A DNA stretch of 13,121 nt from Basidiobolus heterosporus B8920 (GCA_000697455.1 JNET01028328.1:1-13121), one strand, 5' to 3'; counted from the stretch's first letter, positions 1 to 8,396 are shown. Numbers and translations: made by a program. Notes: generated from the letters alone by a model not told the origin.

Positions 1-223
1 CGATGGCACTATTAAGATATGGTCGGCGGATACATGGAAGTTGATCAAAACACTCTCAGGCCACGAAGGAAAGGTCATGAGTGTTGATGTCGCCTCAGGT
101 ATGGTTTCCCACACAGCTGATTTACCTACTTTTACTAATCCCTTCTCAGATGGCAACTTCATAGCCTCCACAGGGTTCGACCGTACCTTCAAGTTGTGGG
201 CTAACGAGAATGCTCCCTTCTAA
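1..223 (+). CDS. PRP4: PRP4 (U4/U6 snRNP WD40 protein), 3' end only
   Basis: This is the C-terminal end of the U4/U6 small nuclear ribonucleoprotein Prp4 (human PRPF4), a WD40 propeller protein of the spliceosomal tri-snRNP. The window opens inside the gene. Exon 1-98 reads [20 protein letters not shown] followed by [13 protein letters not shown] 51 bp intron at 99-149 (donor GTATGG, branch TACTAAT at 133-139, acceptor CTCAG) splits an Asp codon. Exon 150-223 then gives [17 protein letters not shown] and ends NENAPF before TAA. The GHEGKVM...DRTFKLW signature of the last two blades is close to what I remember of human PRPF4, which favours it over a generic WD40 protein. The intron length is a multiple of three and it contains no stop, so unspliced reading would add 17 spurious residues. 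The rest of the gene lies upstream of the window. Confidence 0.9.
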   Translation, partial: DGTIKIWSADTWKLIKTLSGHEGKVMSVDVASGMVSHTADLPTFTNPFSDGNFIASTGFDRTFKLWANENAPF

Positions 224-425
224 TTTAATTCAGTCCTTTTGGGTATTCGAAATATTTCTCGATTCATCTTTGGCAATGTACGCATTGTTCCTTGTAACAT
301 TTCTTCATAAACTCGCTCTTCTTGAACATGTTGCATTTTTATGTTTGTGTGATGTGTGGCCAGGGGAACTCTTCAATGGTTGTTGGCCTGAGAACGAGAT
401 TGGGGCGAGCAACTAGTGTATCTTG

Positions 426-431
426 AATAAA
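426..431 (+). terminator. Poly(A) signal AATAAA for PRP4
   Basis: A perfect AATAAA hexamer about 200 nt downstream of the PRP4 stop codon, followed by T-rich sequence. It is the only canonical hexamer on this strand between the two genes. Confidence 0.6.
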
Positions 432-714
432 TTCTGTTTATTTCCTGTGATTTCATTTGAATTTGGCTTGAAATCATGCTATCAATTGAGTGATGCCGGC
501 AATTCCTGGTTTTCGCTTTATCCTGGATCATTACAGGGCTGCCCGATATTTAGCACCATAGTGTTGGAAGAGTGCTTATTCTTGCTCTAGTATTGGGAGC
601 ATTTAAGGCCCACAGACTTGTAGTATATTTTCCTTAAGCCTGCTGTCTTCATCTTGCCTTCTTTTTTGTCTCCTGGGAATTTTGTACATCGTAGAGAGTG
701 AATTGATAATATAC

Positions 715-724
715 TATATATATA
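715..724 (+). promoter_or_regulatory. TATA-like tract upstream of STE50
   Basis: TATATATATA ends about 25 bp before the STE50 ATG. The position could place it as a TATA element for a transcript with a very short leader, or it may just be an AT-rich stretch. The sequence alone does not decide this. Confidence 0.35.
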
Positions 725-749
725 CATTACAAACGACGGAGTCATAAAA

Positions 750-2269
750 ATGGATTACGTGACAAATTGGGGAGTCCAGGAGGTGTGCAAATGGTTGAGT
801 TCAATAGGCTACGAAGCGTATGAGAAACCGTTTCGAGGTGGCTTTCTTTACTTTAATATTTCTTCACTTTCGCCTAAGCTTACATCTCTGTACTTCTTGT
901 GCGATAGACAACTCGATCACCGGCTCTGTTCTTTTACATCTTGACCATGTTGCCTTGAAAGAATTGTCTGTACGGTCGGTAGGAAAACGACTACAGTTAC
1001 TGAAAGCGATATACCACCTTAAGATAGAACATCAAATCCCTATTGAACCAGACGATTATATACCCCCTTGTAAGTGTTCCAAAAGCCTTCTCACCCAACC
1101 GACATCTATTTGCTGATTACCCGTTGTACTTTCTATCGTATGCCACATTTCAAGCTATAGAATATGACCTGGTAAGCAAAGACGTATTTTCAAACGTAGT
1201 CTTTCGCTGTATCTTACTAAAAACTTTTGGCTGTAATTATGGTTATCAAAAGCATGCCGACGAAGGTGGCAGCTATTCTGAGGAATACCGTAAATTCCAC
1301 GCTGCACTCAAAGATAGAGGTATAGTTGATGATTTAGCTTTAGAACCTCTGCTCGAGTTCTCTCAAGTAATCCAGGGACGCTGTAGATTCGTTAATTCAA
1401 AGCTTACAGCAAGAGATTGGTCGGTTAACGAGCGACCTGGCTACATTGAGAGAAGAACTAAGGCCGGTATGGAAGCTGGTCCAACCAGACAAGGTACTCA
1501 GCATTTATTGATGGGGTTTTCACCAAATTCTAAAGCCAAATGATTGATGCGTACCAGGAGGACAATTCGTCACAAAGAAGGCCAGCACCGATTATCACCA
1601 AATTCCTGGGTGGCTCTAATCACAAGACTACTGGGAATATATCCCCCGGCTTACCCAACTCCAAGCATTCTGTCCAAAGGCCGTATCTAGAATCATCGCA
1701 AACTCCGCCTTCTCCGTCGTCTCCCTGTGAAAGTCATCTGGCATATGCGCAGCCTCGACCGTCACTGAGCGACAATGGATCGGTGGTGAGTAAGCAATAC
1801 ACCAAAGCCAGATGTGACAACTGATGTAAATCCTTTGAACCGTAGCATAACCTGTATCCCCCTGGGCACAGCCCTCACAACATGGAGAGCGCAGGCGAGG
1901 GGGCTATTCGAGTGTATAGCGACAAGATGCTGGACCGTGCGAACGAAGCCTACAAGAGCTTTAGAATCTCCTTGGACGATCCATGTCGAAAAGTCATCGC
2001 AGGTGCACTGAAGAAATACAAGATCCATGATGATTGGAAGAACTACTGTCTAGTTGTTTGTTTTGGAAATTCCGGTAAGTTTGAGCGCATTTGAGTTCAT
2101 TCACGTGGTCTGAATGTTTCTCGTAGAGAGAGCCTTGACTCCGGAGGAAAAACCTCTGCAGTTGTACCAGCATCTTAAGGAATCCACTGGGTCTCCTGTA
2201 AGCTTCGTCTTGAAACATGTTAAACAGGTCAAGCACTTTGGCATCAAACCCGACGAGAAGCAAGTATAG
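750..2269 (+). CDS. STE50: STE50-like MAPK-pathway adaptor (SAM + coiled coil + RA), 8 exons, 346 aa
   Basis: Ste50 proteins are cytoplasmic adaptors that bind the MAPKKK Ste11 through a SAM domain and link it to Cdc42/Ras-type signals through a Ras-association domain. Exons by my reading: 750-837, 908-1069, 1155-1171, 1253-1319, 1387-1493, 1558-1785, 1846-2074, 2127-2269. Together they make 1041 nt, exactly 347 codons. Residues 7-68 form the SAM domain (WGVQEVCKWLSSIGY, then LKELSVRSVGKRLQLLKAI). Residues 104-141 form a coiled coil ending LREELRPVWK, a hallmark I know from Ste50 homologues. Residues 150-223 are a Ser/Pro-rich linker. Residues 258-330 are the RA domain (YKSFRISLDDPCRKVI, ALKKYKIHDDWKNY, then LTPEEKPLQLYQHLKE). 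The third exon is only 17 nt. It is required because skipping it breaks the frame, but its exact ends are inferred. The family call is firm; individual splice sites are less so. Confidence 0.85.
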
Positions 2270-2740
2270 AAATGGAGAATAGCCTCCCCACACACTACCT
2301 CAAGTCCGCACTTTGGCATGAATACTCTGGTTGATGCATCACCAATCCTGTATCCGGCACTCTGCACCCTCTATCCTCTACCTTCTACTCACTCCCTCTC
2401 ATTCACCATATTTCTCCTTCTTCACCCTTCATTCAAGCTCACAATAAACATCTGGTTGCTGAGAACCCGGGGCACATGAACCTGGGGTATATGCTTAGCT
2501 TTATTAGAAAAATATTGGCGCATTTGTTCAAGCGATTTTTCCTAAAATGGAATTTCATAGGGTTCACTCTACAGTTATTTATGCATTCAAATCTGGTTTC
2601 ATATCACAATCATTTAACAAGCTTAGTGGCATTCGGTATTGTAACTATTCCCTGACAACTCTTTCAACATAGTCAAAACGTAAGCTTAGTTGCCTGTAGC
2701 TACTATTCCTCTGTAAACTCTTGGTTAAAAAGTCATAACC
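2270..2740. other. Intergenic: STE50 3' UTR and FERRY3 promoter
   Basis: These 471 bp lie between two genes on the same strand. A pyrimidine-rich stretch at about 2365-2435 precedes AATAAA at 2443-2448, the likely STE50 poly(A) signal. The rest is AT-rich with no gene-like frame on either strand. Frames on the minus strand here are antisense to STE50 exons. Confidence 0.65.
2443..2448 (+). terminator. Poly(A) signal AATAAA for STE50
   Basis: A canonical hexamer 174 nt after the STE50 stop, preceded by a long CT-rich tract. Confidence 0.6.
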
Positions 2741-5622
2741 ATGTGGAGCTCCTCTTTGATAAAGGCTCCCTGCGATTTAACTACGACGCTGACATTCACC
2801 TTGCCTCAAACACAGCCGACCATCCAGAGTAACAATGAAGGATTCAATGAGGAGGGCGACACTGCAATTATTGAACAAATCCCTACAAGGTGTGTTTTGG
2901 ACTTGATACAAGGACAGCTGGTTTTGGATGTGGTGAGGAGATTCATGAGAGAGCATAAATTACCAATTTATCTTGAACATCACATACTATCGACTGTACT
3001 CTCTCTATTGAAAATGAAAGTAGAGGCTCATCTTGAAGGATTCACTAAGGCTGGTAAGCAGTACTTTGCTAGCTAACCTTTGGGATAGAAACCCTTTAGC
3101 CCTTTCAAACGTAAATGTTTCTTCTATGTTACTCAATTAACGAGTGTTTGCATATTCCTACGTGATGACACTAGATTCTGAAGTGACACCGGAAAAACTG
3201 GTTCGTTCCTATGAAGAATTTACGTCAAATTTTGCGAAAAGTCGAGAGGAGGTACGCGCTTTTCATAGGTCTTCGATTTGAGACAGTTTGTTCTTCACCA
3301 ACCGCCGATGTTCATTGTTACATATTCATCAATGATGTAGGATACCTTTCCGAAGGCATATCAGGCCTTAGTAGTCTCACCTTTCCCCTCTGTGTATCCA
3401 TATTTATTGGAATTAGAGAAGAAGTATTCGGGGAAAATGCGAGAAATACACAAACAGATGGAAAGAAATCTAACCGAAATTCAAGATAGGTAGTTTGCGA
3501 AATACCTATTTGCTCTCACACTAGTCAAAGAGCCAGCGTTAAACACTTCTCTTATAGACATGCGATTCGTATGGAACGAGCAGTTGAGCGCGGTAATTAC
3601 GAGCAGGACTTCACGAATCTAGTATCTAGGCATGTTGAGGTAAGCAAGCTGAGAGTTTAATAAATACTTTGTGAGTCTAATCGCCCTGTCAATCCACGAA
3701 CATACAGGAAATGGAGATAGCTCAGGCAACCTGGGGGAGCACCATCGAAGAGACCAAAACAGCACAACGACAGGAATTCACGAATTTTGTGCAAATACTT
3801 TACAACAAACATCAACAAAAATTGGCCGAGTACGAGCACCACCAGCTAGCAAATTCCTCGATGGATGAACATGTTGACAAGGCAATCCTTGACTCAACTT
3901 TTCTGGAGTTTTCCGAGAAATATTCACATCCAACCCAGGAGCTAGTCAGTCTCATGCCGAGCATTACCGCCCACAGTCCGGAATCACCGAAAGCCAAATT
4001 AGTATGTAGAATCCATTATTCTATAAGAAGTGAACTGAATTTGTCGCTAACTTGATGGCCACATGCTGATTCTAGTCGGAAGACCCTGCTCTAAATAAAA
4101 TGATCGCAGAGCTTCAAGAGATGGGCTTCAGTCAGGAACAAGCAGGATGTGCCCTAGAGATTACCAATAGAAATACCGTGAGTTCCATGACGAAAACACA
4201 AGTCGGCGATCGCCAAACTAATCTTATGCCACAAACCTCTTAGGAACAAGCTATCATGTTGCTCTTGGAAAATCCACAAGCCATCGAGGTTAAACTCCAT
4301 GAAAAGAAGCAACTACAGAGCAAGAAACAAGAGAATGACTATGCGTACCGCGCCGACTCCCCTCGTAAAAAACTCTTTGGACGAGTAAACAGCAATGAAT
4401 CGTTTTCAAAGCAGTCGAAATCTTGGTCACCCATGTCATTTTTAAATCAGCGACAGGCTCAACTATCCTCCAACTCCAATCCATCTGTGCGTAAACTTGG
4501 AGGTTGGCTAGGGAAAGCTATGGAGAATCTGAAACTAGATGAGAACGAAGCAGAGTTGGCAATTTTCAGTATTTCTCTGAGTCGGACGGACGAACAATGT
4601 ACTCACATTCTCTTCAATCCCTAGACGCCGTCAAAGCAAGGAGGCTGAGCTAGTGGAAAAGATAAGCGTCTCCTTAGGAACCCACGTCAAATCTAAATAC
4701 GATCTGAAGCTCCAAGTAATCGACCTGGAGACCGCTATGCAAGCCAGAGTAGAAGCTGATCCCGTCGCAGAAATCCACGCACAGACCACTACATCGTTAT
4801 ATTCCGAGAATCTGTCCGCCTCTGTGCTTCTCTTGGAACTCAAAGACTGGCCGAAATATGTGTCGGGAAAATCTGCGAATCAACGTAGCTAATCATTTTG
4901 GTTCCATTGTTTATTAGTATTGTTCTTAACAGCCGGTTCTTCTCACAGCATTCTTCCGAAAATGCCGGCAAACCACCGAGTTCCATTTCGATGATGTGGA
5001 GACTCAAATGAAAACGATACAACAGGATTTTCAAGAGCCAAACCTACCACAGCCAGGTAAGTATTTAGGACTGCGAATTTCTTGCACACCCTCTGACCAC
5101 TTAGGTTTGTTTCCAGGCGACTTTTTTATCACTCGACACTCTAACCTCCCCATGATTCATCTGGTGTTCCATCTGTTCATTGGCCCAGAACGTATCCTTT
5201 TTCACGATCTATTTAGTATTCTTCCTATTCTTGTTCTTGCTGGACAAACACTCTGTTAGCACCATAACTCAAGCTTATTAGAGGTAAATGAGATGAATCT
5301 CACACAGCGTTCCCCGCTCATCACGGGACTTCGAAATATCCTCAAAACGTGTCAACGGTACGATATCAACACTGTCCAGATCCCGATGTTATTACTACCG
5401 GAGAACGTAGAACTAGGTCTATTTCCGGAAAATCTGGTGATCAAAAGAGCGGAATTGATCCTCAAATGTATGAAAGGTTTCATGCTAGAGAATCTTCGTT
5501 TCGTTCGACCTGAAGCCCAAGAAGAGTGCAGATCATTTCATTTCAATCTACCAAAATACATTCAACCTCGACAATTCGACGCATTCAAGTCACTACTTAG
5601 TTCAGTCTTCAAGAAGACCTAA
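2741..5622 (+). CDS. FERRY3: C12orf4/FERRY3 homologue with an inserted UBA domain, 11 exons, 703 aa
   Basis: Human C12orf4 (FERRY3, DUF2362 family) is a subunit of the Rab5-binding FERRY complex that couples mRNAs to early endosomes. Exons: 2741-3053, 3175-3251, 3341-3489, 3558-3639, 3708-4001, 4076-4177, 4244-4554, 4625-4884, 4949-5056, 5117-5191, 5282-5622 (2112 nt, 704 codons). Family landmarks as I remember them from the human protein appear in order: REHKLPIYLE near residue 75; FPKAYQALVVSP...LLELEKKY at 133-158; NLVSRHVEE at 200; SLYSENLSASVLLLE near 500; TTEFHFDDVETQM near 540; GDFFITRHSNL...HLVFHLFI at 566-587; GLRNILKTC; and KRAELILKCMKGFMLE near 655. Residues 312-351 form a UBA domain with an EMGF loop, followed by a basic, Ser-rich segment to about 430. 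I recall neither in the 552 aa human protein. The intron 7 donor is GTTGGC, chosen because it alone keeps the conserved frame into RRQSKEAELVEKI; that junction is the weakest. Confidence 0.85.
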
Positions 5623-5920
5623 TCCCCAGCATATTTCTATTTAGACTATCCTTAGTTGTTGTTACCAACTGAAGTCAATAAAGAACCATGAATTATGGAA
5701 ATGACCACAGTGTACAGCAATACTCTAAGTTTACGAAGACTTTAATGGCATGACATACGAGGATTTTACTACAAAGGAGAATGATTAAAATACAGATAAC
5801 ATTAGGATAGAGAATGATACATTTCAAGTTTCTATGAACGGAGGTATTATGAAGTAACCAGTGTAGTCAACTTGGCCTATTCTAGCTTGCTATACTGTGC
5901 GTCTACTTCCGATATGGCCT
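5623..5920. other. Intergenic between convergent FERRY3 and SPT small subunit genes
   Basis: These 298 bp hold the FERRY3 3' UTR with AATAAA at 5677-5682 and the presumed 3' UTR of the minus-strand SPT subunit. I see no canonical AATAAA on the minus strand here, so that gene probably uses a variant signal. No other gene is supported. Confidence 0.6.
5677..5682 (+). terminator. Poly(A) signal AATAAA for FERRY3
   Basis: A canonical hexamer 55 nt after the FERRY3 stop codon. Confidence 0.7.
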
Positions 5921-6121
5921 TTAATAATAAGCGGAGATTTTGGTGAGTGCGGTGGAAGCGTACTCGGGAACGTAGATGATAGTGGTGTAGAGAGTAAGCA
6001 AGAAGCCCAATACAACGATAGTGTTAAAGCAGGCTTTCTCCCAGGGCTCCAACATGTAAAGGGCGGTCACTAGTTCATATTGATAGTACTTGAGGGAAAG
6101 CTTTTCAGTCAAGGAGGACAT
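5921..6121 (-). CDS. SPTSSA: Small activating subunit of serine palmitoyltransferase, ssSPTa type, 66 aa
   Basis: This short protein binds the Lcb1/Lcb2 heterodimer in the ER membrane and stimulates the first step of sphingolipid synthesis, the condensation of serine with an acyl-CoA. It is an uninterrupted 66-codon frame. Residues 12-30 contain YYQYELVTALYMLEPWEKA, nearly identical to human SPTSSA (YYQYLLVTALYMLEPWE from memory). A single hydrophobic helix follows at about residues 33-50 (TIVVLGFLLTLYTTIIYVP). The length matches the animal subunits (about 71-76 aa), whereas budding-yeast Tsc3 is diverged. The start is the first ATG of the frame and leaves a short polar N-terminus as in the family. 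It is convergent with FERRY3 and lies tail-to-head downstream of RPS9 on the same strand, with about 510 bp between them. Confidence 0.92.
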   Translation of the reverse strand: MSSLTEKLSLKYYQYELVTALYMLEPWEKACFNTIVVLGFLLTLYTTIIYVPEYASTALTKISAYY

Positions 6122-6521
6122 ATTGTTGAAAGAGAAGGTACTTTGTAAAGAAAGGAAAGAAATGAGATTTTGAGGAATACCAGTCCATCCGAAGTACGTT
6201 TATTATGAATCGGAAAAAAAAGGGGCCAAGATTGGGAAAAAGGGAGCGAAGATGAAGATTTCTATCATACATTACGTTGGAATTTGCACTAATCATATTG
6301 TCCCAAATAGAATTGATTGAAATTGTGGAACTACTTTTCGAAGGTCAATATATTGTTGGGGTCATTCTTTGAATGATTCGGCAGAGGATTCGGCATCTAC
6401 ATTCCATGAAACCGCGATGGGCTAGTCTCTTCTATTATCTTGCCAATGTTCTCTCATGATTGGTCAATGTTGTGTATGTGTAAACACAATCGATAGCCCG
6501 CATTATCACGTTGATCTCATT

Positions 6522-6559
6522 GATTCAAGTTAAACAAGTGGATTAAAGTTAAGCAAGTA
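6522..6559. repeat. Imperfect 19 bp tandem duplication
   Basis: GATTCAAGTTAAACAAGTG at 6522-6540 is followed directly by GATTAAAGTTAAGCAAGTA at 6541-6559. They match at 16 of 19 positions. It lies downstream of the RPS9 poly(A) signal, probably outside the transcript. Confidence 0.7.
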
Positions 6560-6590
6560 AAGTGCATTAAATTATTGATTAATCATGTCA

Positions 6591-6596
6591 TTTATT
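6591..6596 (-). terminator. Poly(A) signal for RPS9
   Basis: TTTATT on the plus strand reads AATAAA on the minus strand, 40 nt after the RPS9 stop codon. Confidence 0.7.
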
Positions 6597-6635
6597 AGGA
6601 CAGAGTGTTCATGAATTAGAACAGAAAGAGTGGAT

Positions 6636-7396
6636 TTATTCCTCATCCTCCTCGGCATCACCACCAGCAGCCATTCTCTTTCTCTTGACACGGCCGGGGC
6701 GACCACCACCATAAGGAGAGGTCAAAGCGAAGTCAATGTGCTTCTGGGATTCCAAACGAACAACGAATGAAGGAATATCGACAACTTGCTTACCAACACG
6801 GATGTGTCTTTGCTTGATGAGGACACGAGCGTGATGGATAGATTTAGCCAAACCAAGTTTGAAAACTTGAGTTTGAAGACGACGTTCCAAGAAATCTTCG
6901 ACCTTCAAACCCAGGACGTAATCGAGCTTGGCCTTGGATTCGTCCAAAACACCGATACGAATGAGACGACGAATAAGGGCATTACCTTCGAAGAGACGAC
7001 GGGTGTCCTTGGGATCCAAAGTAAGAAGTTCACGAGCAGCACGACGAATGTTGGACAAAGTGTATCCAATTCTCCAAATTTCGCGCTTGTTACGGAGACC
7101 GTATTCACCAATAATCTTCAATTCTTGGTCAATACGTTCCTTCTCGAAGGGGCGTCTGGGAACCTTGTAGGTCTTGGAGCCTAAAAATGAAACAAACTGG
7201 TAAAGTTCACTGAGAGGAAGCAAACTTTCCGTTAACGTTTAGCTAGACTGTCTTATTCGTTCATGCCCAGAGAATATGCTAAGTATCTCTTCATAAGAAC
7301 AGGTTGCCTTGACATAGAAAGAAACAAAAGCAAAGAAAGAATAAAGAAAACCATCTATTCCTGTTCATACTGAATACAGTTTCTTGGGGGAGCCAT
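6636..7396 (-). CDS. RPS9: 40S ribosomal protein S9 (uS4), 2 exons, 187 aa
   Basis: uS4 binds the 18S rRNA 5' domain and is an early assembly protein of the small subunit. The main exon at 6636-7180 encodes [15 protein letters not shown], then [49 protein letters not shown], and ends [16 protein letters not shown] plus an acidic tail. It matches human and yeast S9 along its length. The start is in a 19 nt exon at 7378-7396 reading MAPPRN plus one base. It joins across a 197 bp intron (7181-7377; donor GTATTC, acceptor TTTTAG) to give MAPPRNCSKTYK. Yeast has MPRAPRTYSKTY in the same place, which supports this over the in-frame ATG inside the intron at 7223. The intron is the longest in the window. 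Codon use is strongly C/G-ending, as expected for high expression. It is transcribed divergently from RPL21. Confidence 0.95.
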
Positions 7397-7715
7397 GATG
7401 TGCCGTTACTTAAGTCCGACCAAGGGAAAAGGCGGCATCATTCACCAAAGTCCACATTTTTAACTGACGGTGACTTGTTTGAAAAAAAATCCTTCGACCA
7501 CCCTTGTTCTGTCCAATAATCGGTGGATCTTTTGCTCGGGAGAGACCCCTGTGTGATCTCGAATTTTTTTTCGGCACTGAATCGACAAAACTATGGACAT
7601 GGCAAATAAGTGAACCCTCCTTTTCTCCTTCACGAGCGTTATAGGTGGAAACCATTGTAGATTTACAGGTACGGAAGCGCATATTGATTGTACGGCATTT
7701 TGCCTTTACGCTAGT

Positions 7716-7781
7716 TGTAGATGTAGATGTAGGCATGAATAAGAATATGAATATAAATGTAGATGTAGATGCAGATGCAGA
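7716..7781. repeat. TGTAGA hexanucleotide tract, interrupted
   Basis: Short runs of TGTAGA with TGCAGA variants occur at 7716-7732 and 7758-7781. The two runs are separated by an AT-rich segment with GAATATGAATATAAA. It lies in the RPS9/RPL21 promoter, nearer RPL21. Confidence 0.75.
7752..7757 (+). promoter_or_regulatory. TATAAA element upstream of RPL21
   Basis: A TATAAA lies 123 bp upstream of the RPL21 ATG and between the two hexanucleotide runs. The spacing is compatible with a TATA box if the leader is about 90 nt or is spliced. Confidence 0.35.
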
Positions 7782-7862
7782 CCTAGATAGTTGGCGTGTT
7801 TTATGAGTTGGGTTGGTTTATTTTGCTCTTCTGTGCTGTCACTCAACCTATTTTGGCTTTAT

Positions 7863-7868
7863 TTTTAG
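7863..7868 (+). promoter_or_regulatory. Possible 3' splice site in the RPL21 leader
   Basis: TTTTAG preceded by a T-rich tract and CTCAACC ends 6 nt before the ATG. This resembles the acceptors used elsewhere in the window. A leader intron would explain it, but I cannot identify the donor with confidence. Confidence 0.3.
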
Positions 7869-7874
7869 TAAACA

Positions 7875-8357
7875 ATGCCTCACTCCTTCGGTTATCGTGC
7901 TCGTACTCGTCACTTGTTCTCCCAGAGCTTCCGCCAACATGGTCCCGTCAAGCTGTCTACTTACTTGAAGACCTACAAGGTCGGCGATATTGTGGATATC
8001 AAGGCCAATGCTTCAATCCAAAAGGGTATGCCCCACAAGTTCTATCACGGTAGAACCGGTATCATCTACAACGTTACCAAGACCTCCGTCGGTGTCATTG
8101 TCAACAAGCGTGTTGGAAACCGTTACATGGAAAAGCGTGTGAACATCCGCATCGAACACATCAAGCATTCCAAGTGCCGTGACGACTTCTTGAGACGTGT
8201 CAAGGAGAACGCCGAAAAGAAGAAGGAAGCCAAGGCTTCTGGCCAAACCATTCATCTTAAGCGTCTTCCCGCCCAACCTCGTGAGGCTCGCCATGTCTCC
8301 ACTAAGGACAACGCTCCTACCACCATCTACCCCATCGCTTACGAGACCTTGATCTAA
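7875..8357 (+). CDS. RPL21: 60S ribosomal protein L21 (eL21), 160 aa, coding region without intron
   Basis: eL21 is a eukaryote/archaea-specific protein of the large ribosomal subunit. The frame encodes 160 residues, the same length as yeast Rpl21. Landmarks are MPHSFGYRARTRHLF, HGPVKLSTYLKTYKVGDIVD, IKANASIQKGMPHKFYHGRT, GVIVNKRVGNRYMEKRVNIR, EHIKHSKCRDDFLRRV and the C-terminal PIAYETLI. The ATG at 7875 gives the usual N-terminus. AAG, ACC, GTC and CGT codons dominate, typical of a highly expressed gene and unlike the AT-richer genes around it. It is divergent from RPS9, so the two subunits' proteins probably share control elements, and convergent with RAC1. Confidence 0.97.
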   Translation: MPHSFGYRARTRHLFSQSFRQHGPVKLSTYLKTYKVGDIVDIKANASIQKGMPHKFYHGRTGIIYNVTKTSVGVIVNKRVGNRYMEKRVNIRIEHIKHSKCRDDFLRRVKENAEKKKEAKASGQTIHLKRLPAQPREARHVSTKDNAPTTIYPIAYETLI

Positions 8358-8396
8358 ATGTGCTGGTGGTTTATTCTAGACCTGTACGGTCCTGTT

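Larger units (their letters stand above)
224..749. other. Intergenic: PRP4 3' UTR and STE50 upstream region
   Basis: These 526 bp have no supportable gene. A canonical AATAAA at 426-431 lies about 200 nt after the PRP4 stop and is the likely poly(A) signal. The remainder is AT-rich with T runs. A TATATATATA tract at 715-724 sits just upstream of the STE50 start. The open frame at 210-416 begins at the PRP4 stop region and shows no family resemblance. Confidence 0.7.
6122..6635. other. Intergenic: SPT subunit promoter and RPS9 3' UTR
   Basis: These 514 bp separate two minus-strand genes. The RPS9 side carries TTTATT at 6591-6596 (AATAAA on the minus strand) and an imperfect 19 bp tandem duplication at 6522-6559. 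The part nearest the SPT subunit is purine-rich on the plus strand (6125-6270), so the leader would be pyrimidine-rich. No further gene is supported. Confidence 0.6.
7397..7874. promoter_or_regulatory. Divergent promoter region shared by RPS9 and RPL21
   Basis: This 478 bp region separates the two ribosomal protein starts. It contains two homopolymer runs, A8 near 7482 and T8 near 7564, of the poly(dA:dT) type that depletes nucleosomes. It also has a TATAAA at 7752-7757 and a TGTAGA-type repeat tract at 7716-7781. A pyrimidine-rich end with TTTTAG at 7863-7868, just before the RPL21 ATG, could be the 3' end of a leader intron. The frame at 7410-7736 on the minus strand is mostly repeat-derived at its start and is not convincing as a protein. 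Confidence 0.6.

Noticed and set aside
1253-1543. STE50 seems to switch reading frame between the SAM domain and the coiled coil, as if frameshifted.
   Set aside because: A 67 bp intron at 1320-1386 joins the two frames exactly (Arg111, then Asp112 split over the junction) and restores the KDRDSLIQSL coiled coil. The whole model sums to 347 codons, so the gene looks intact.
6786-7184. A 132-codon open frame on the plus strand opposite RPS9.
   Set aside because: It is antisense to the highly biased RPS9 codons, which commonly leave the opposite strand open. It has no independent support.
7181-7377. The long RPS9 intron as host of a snoRNA.
   Set aside because: The transcript strand has no RTGATGA C box and no CTGA D box, and I see no ACA-tailed double hairpin.
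7410-7736. A 108-codon open frame on the minus strand upstream of RPS9.
   Set aside because: It lies wholly in the RPS9/RPL21 promoter, its N-terminus is made from the hexanucleotide repeat, and it resembles no family. An upstream frame in a longer RPS9 leader is possible but unsupported.
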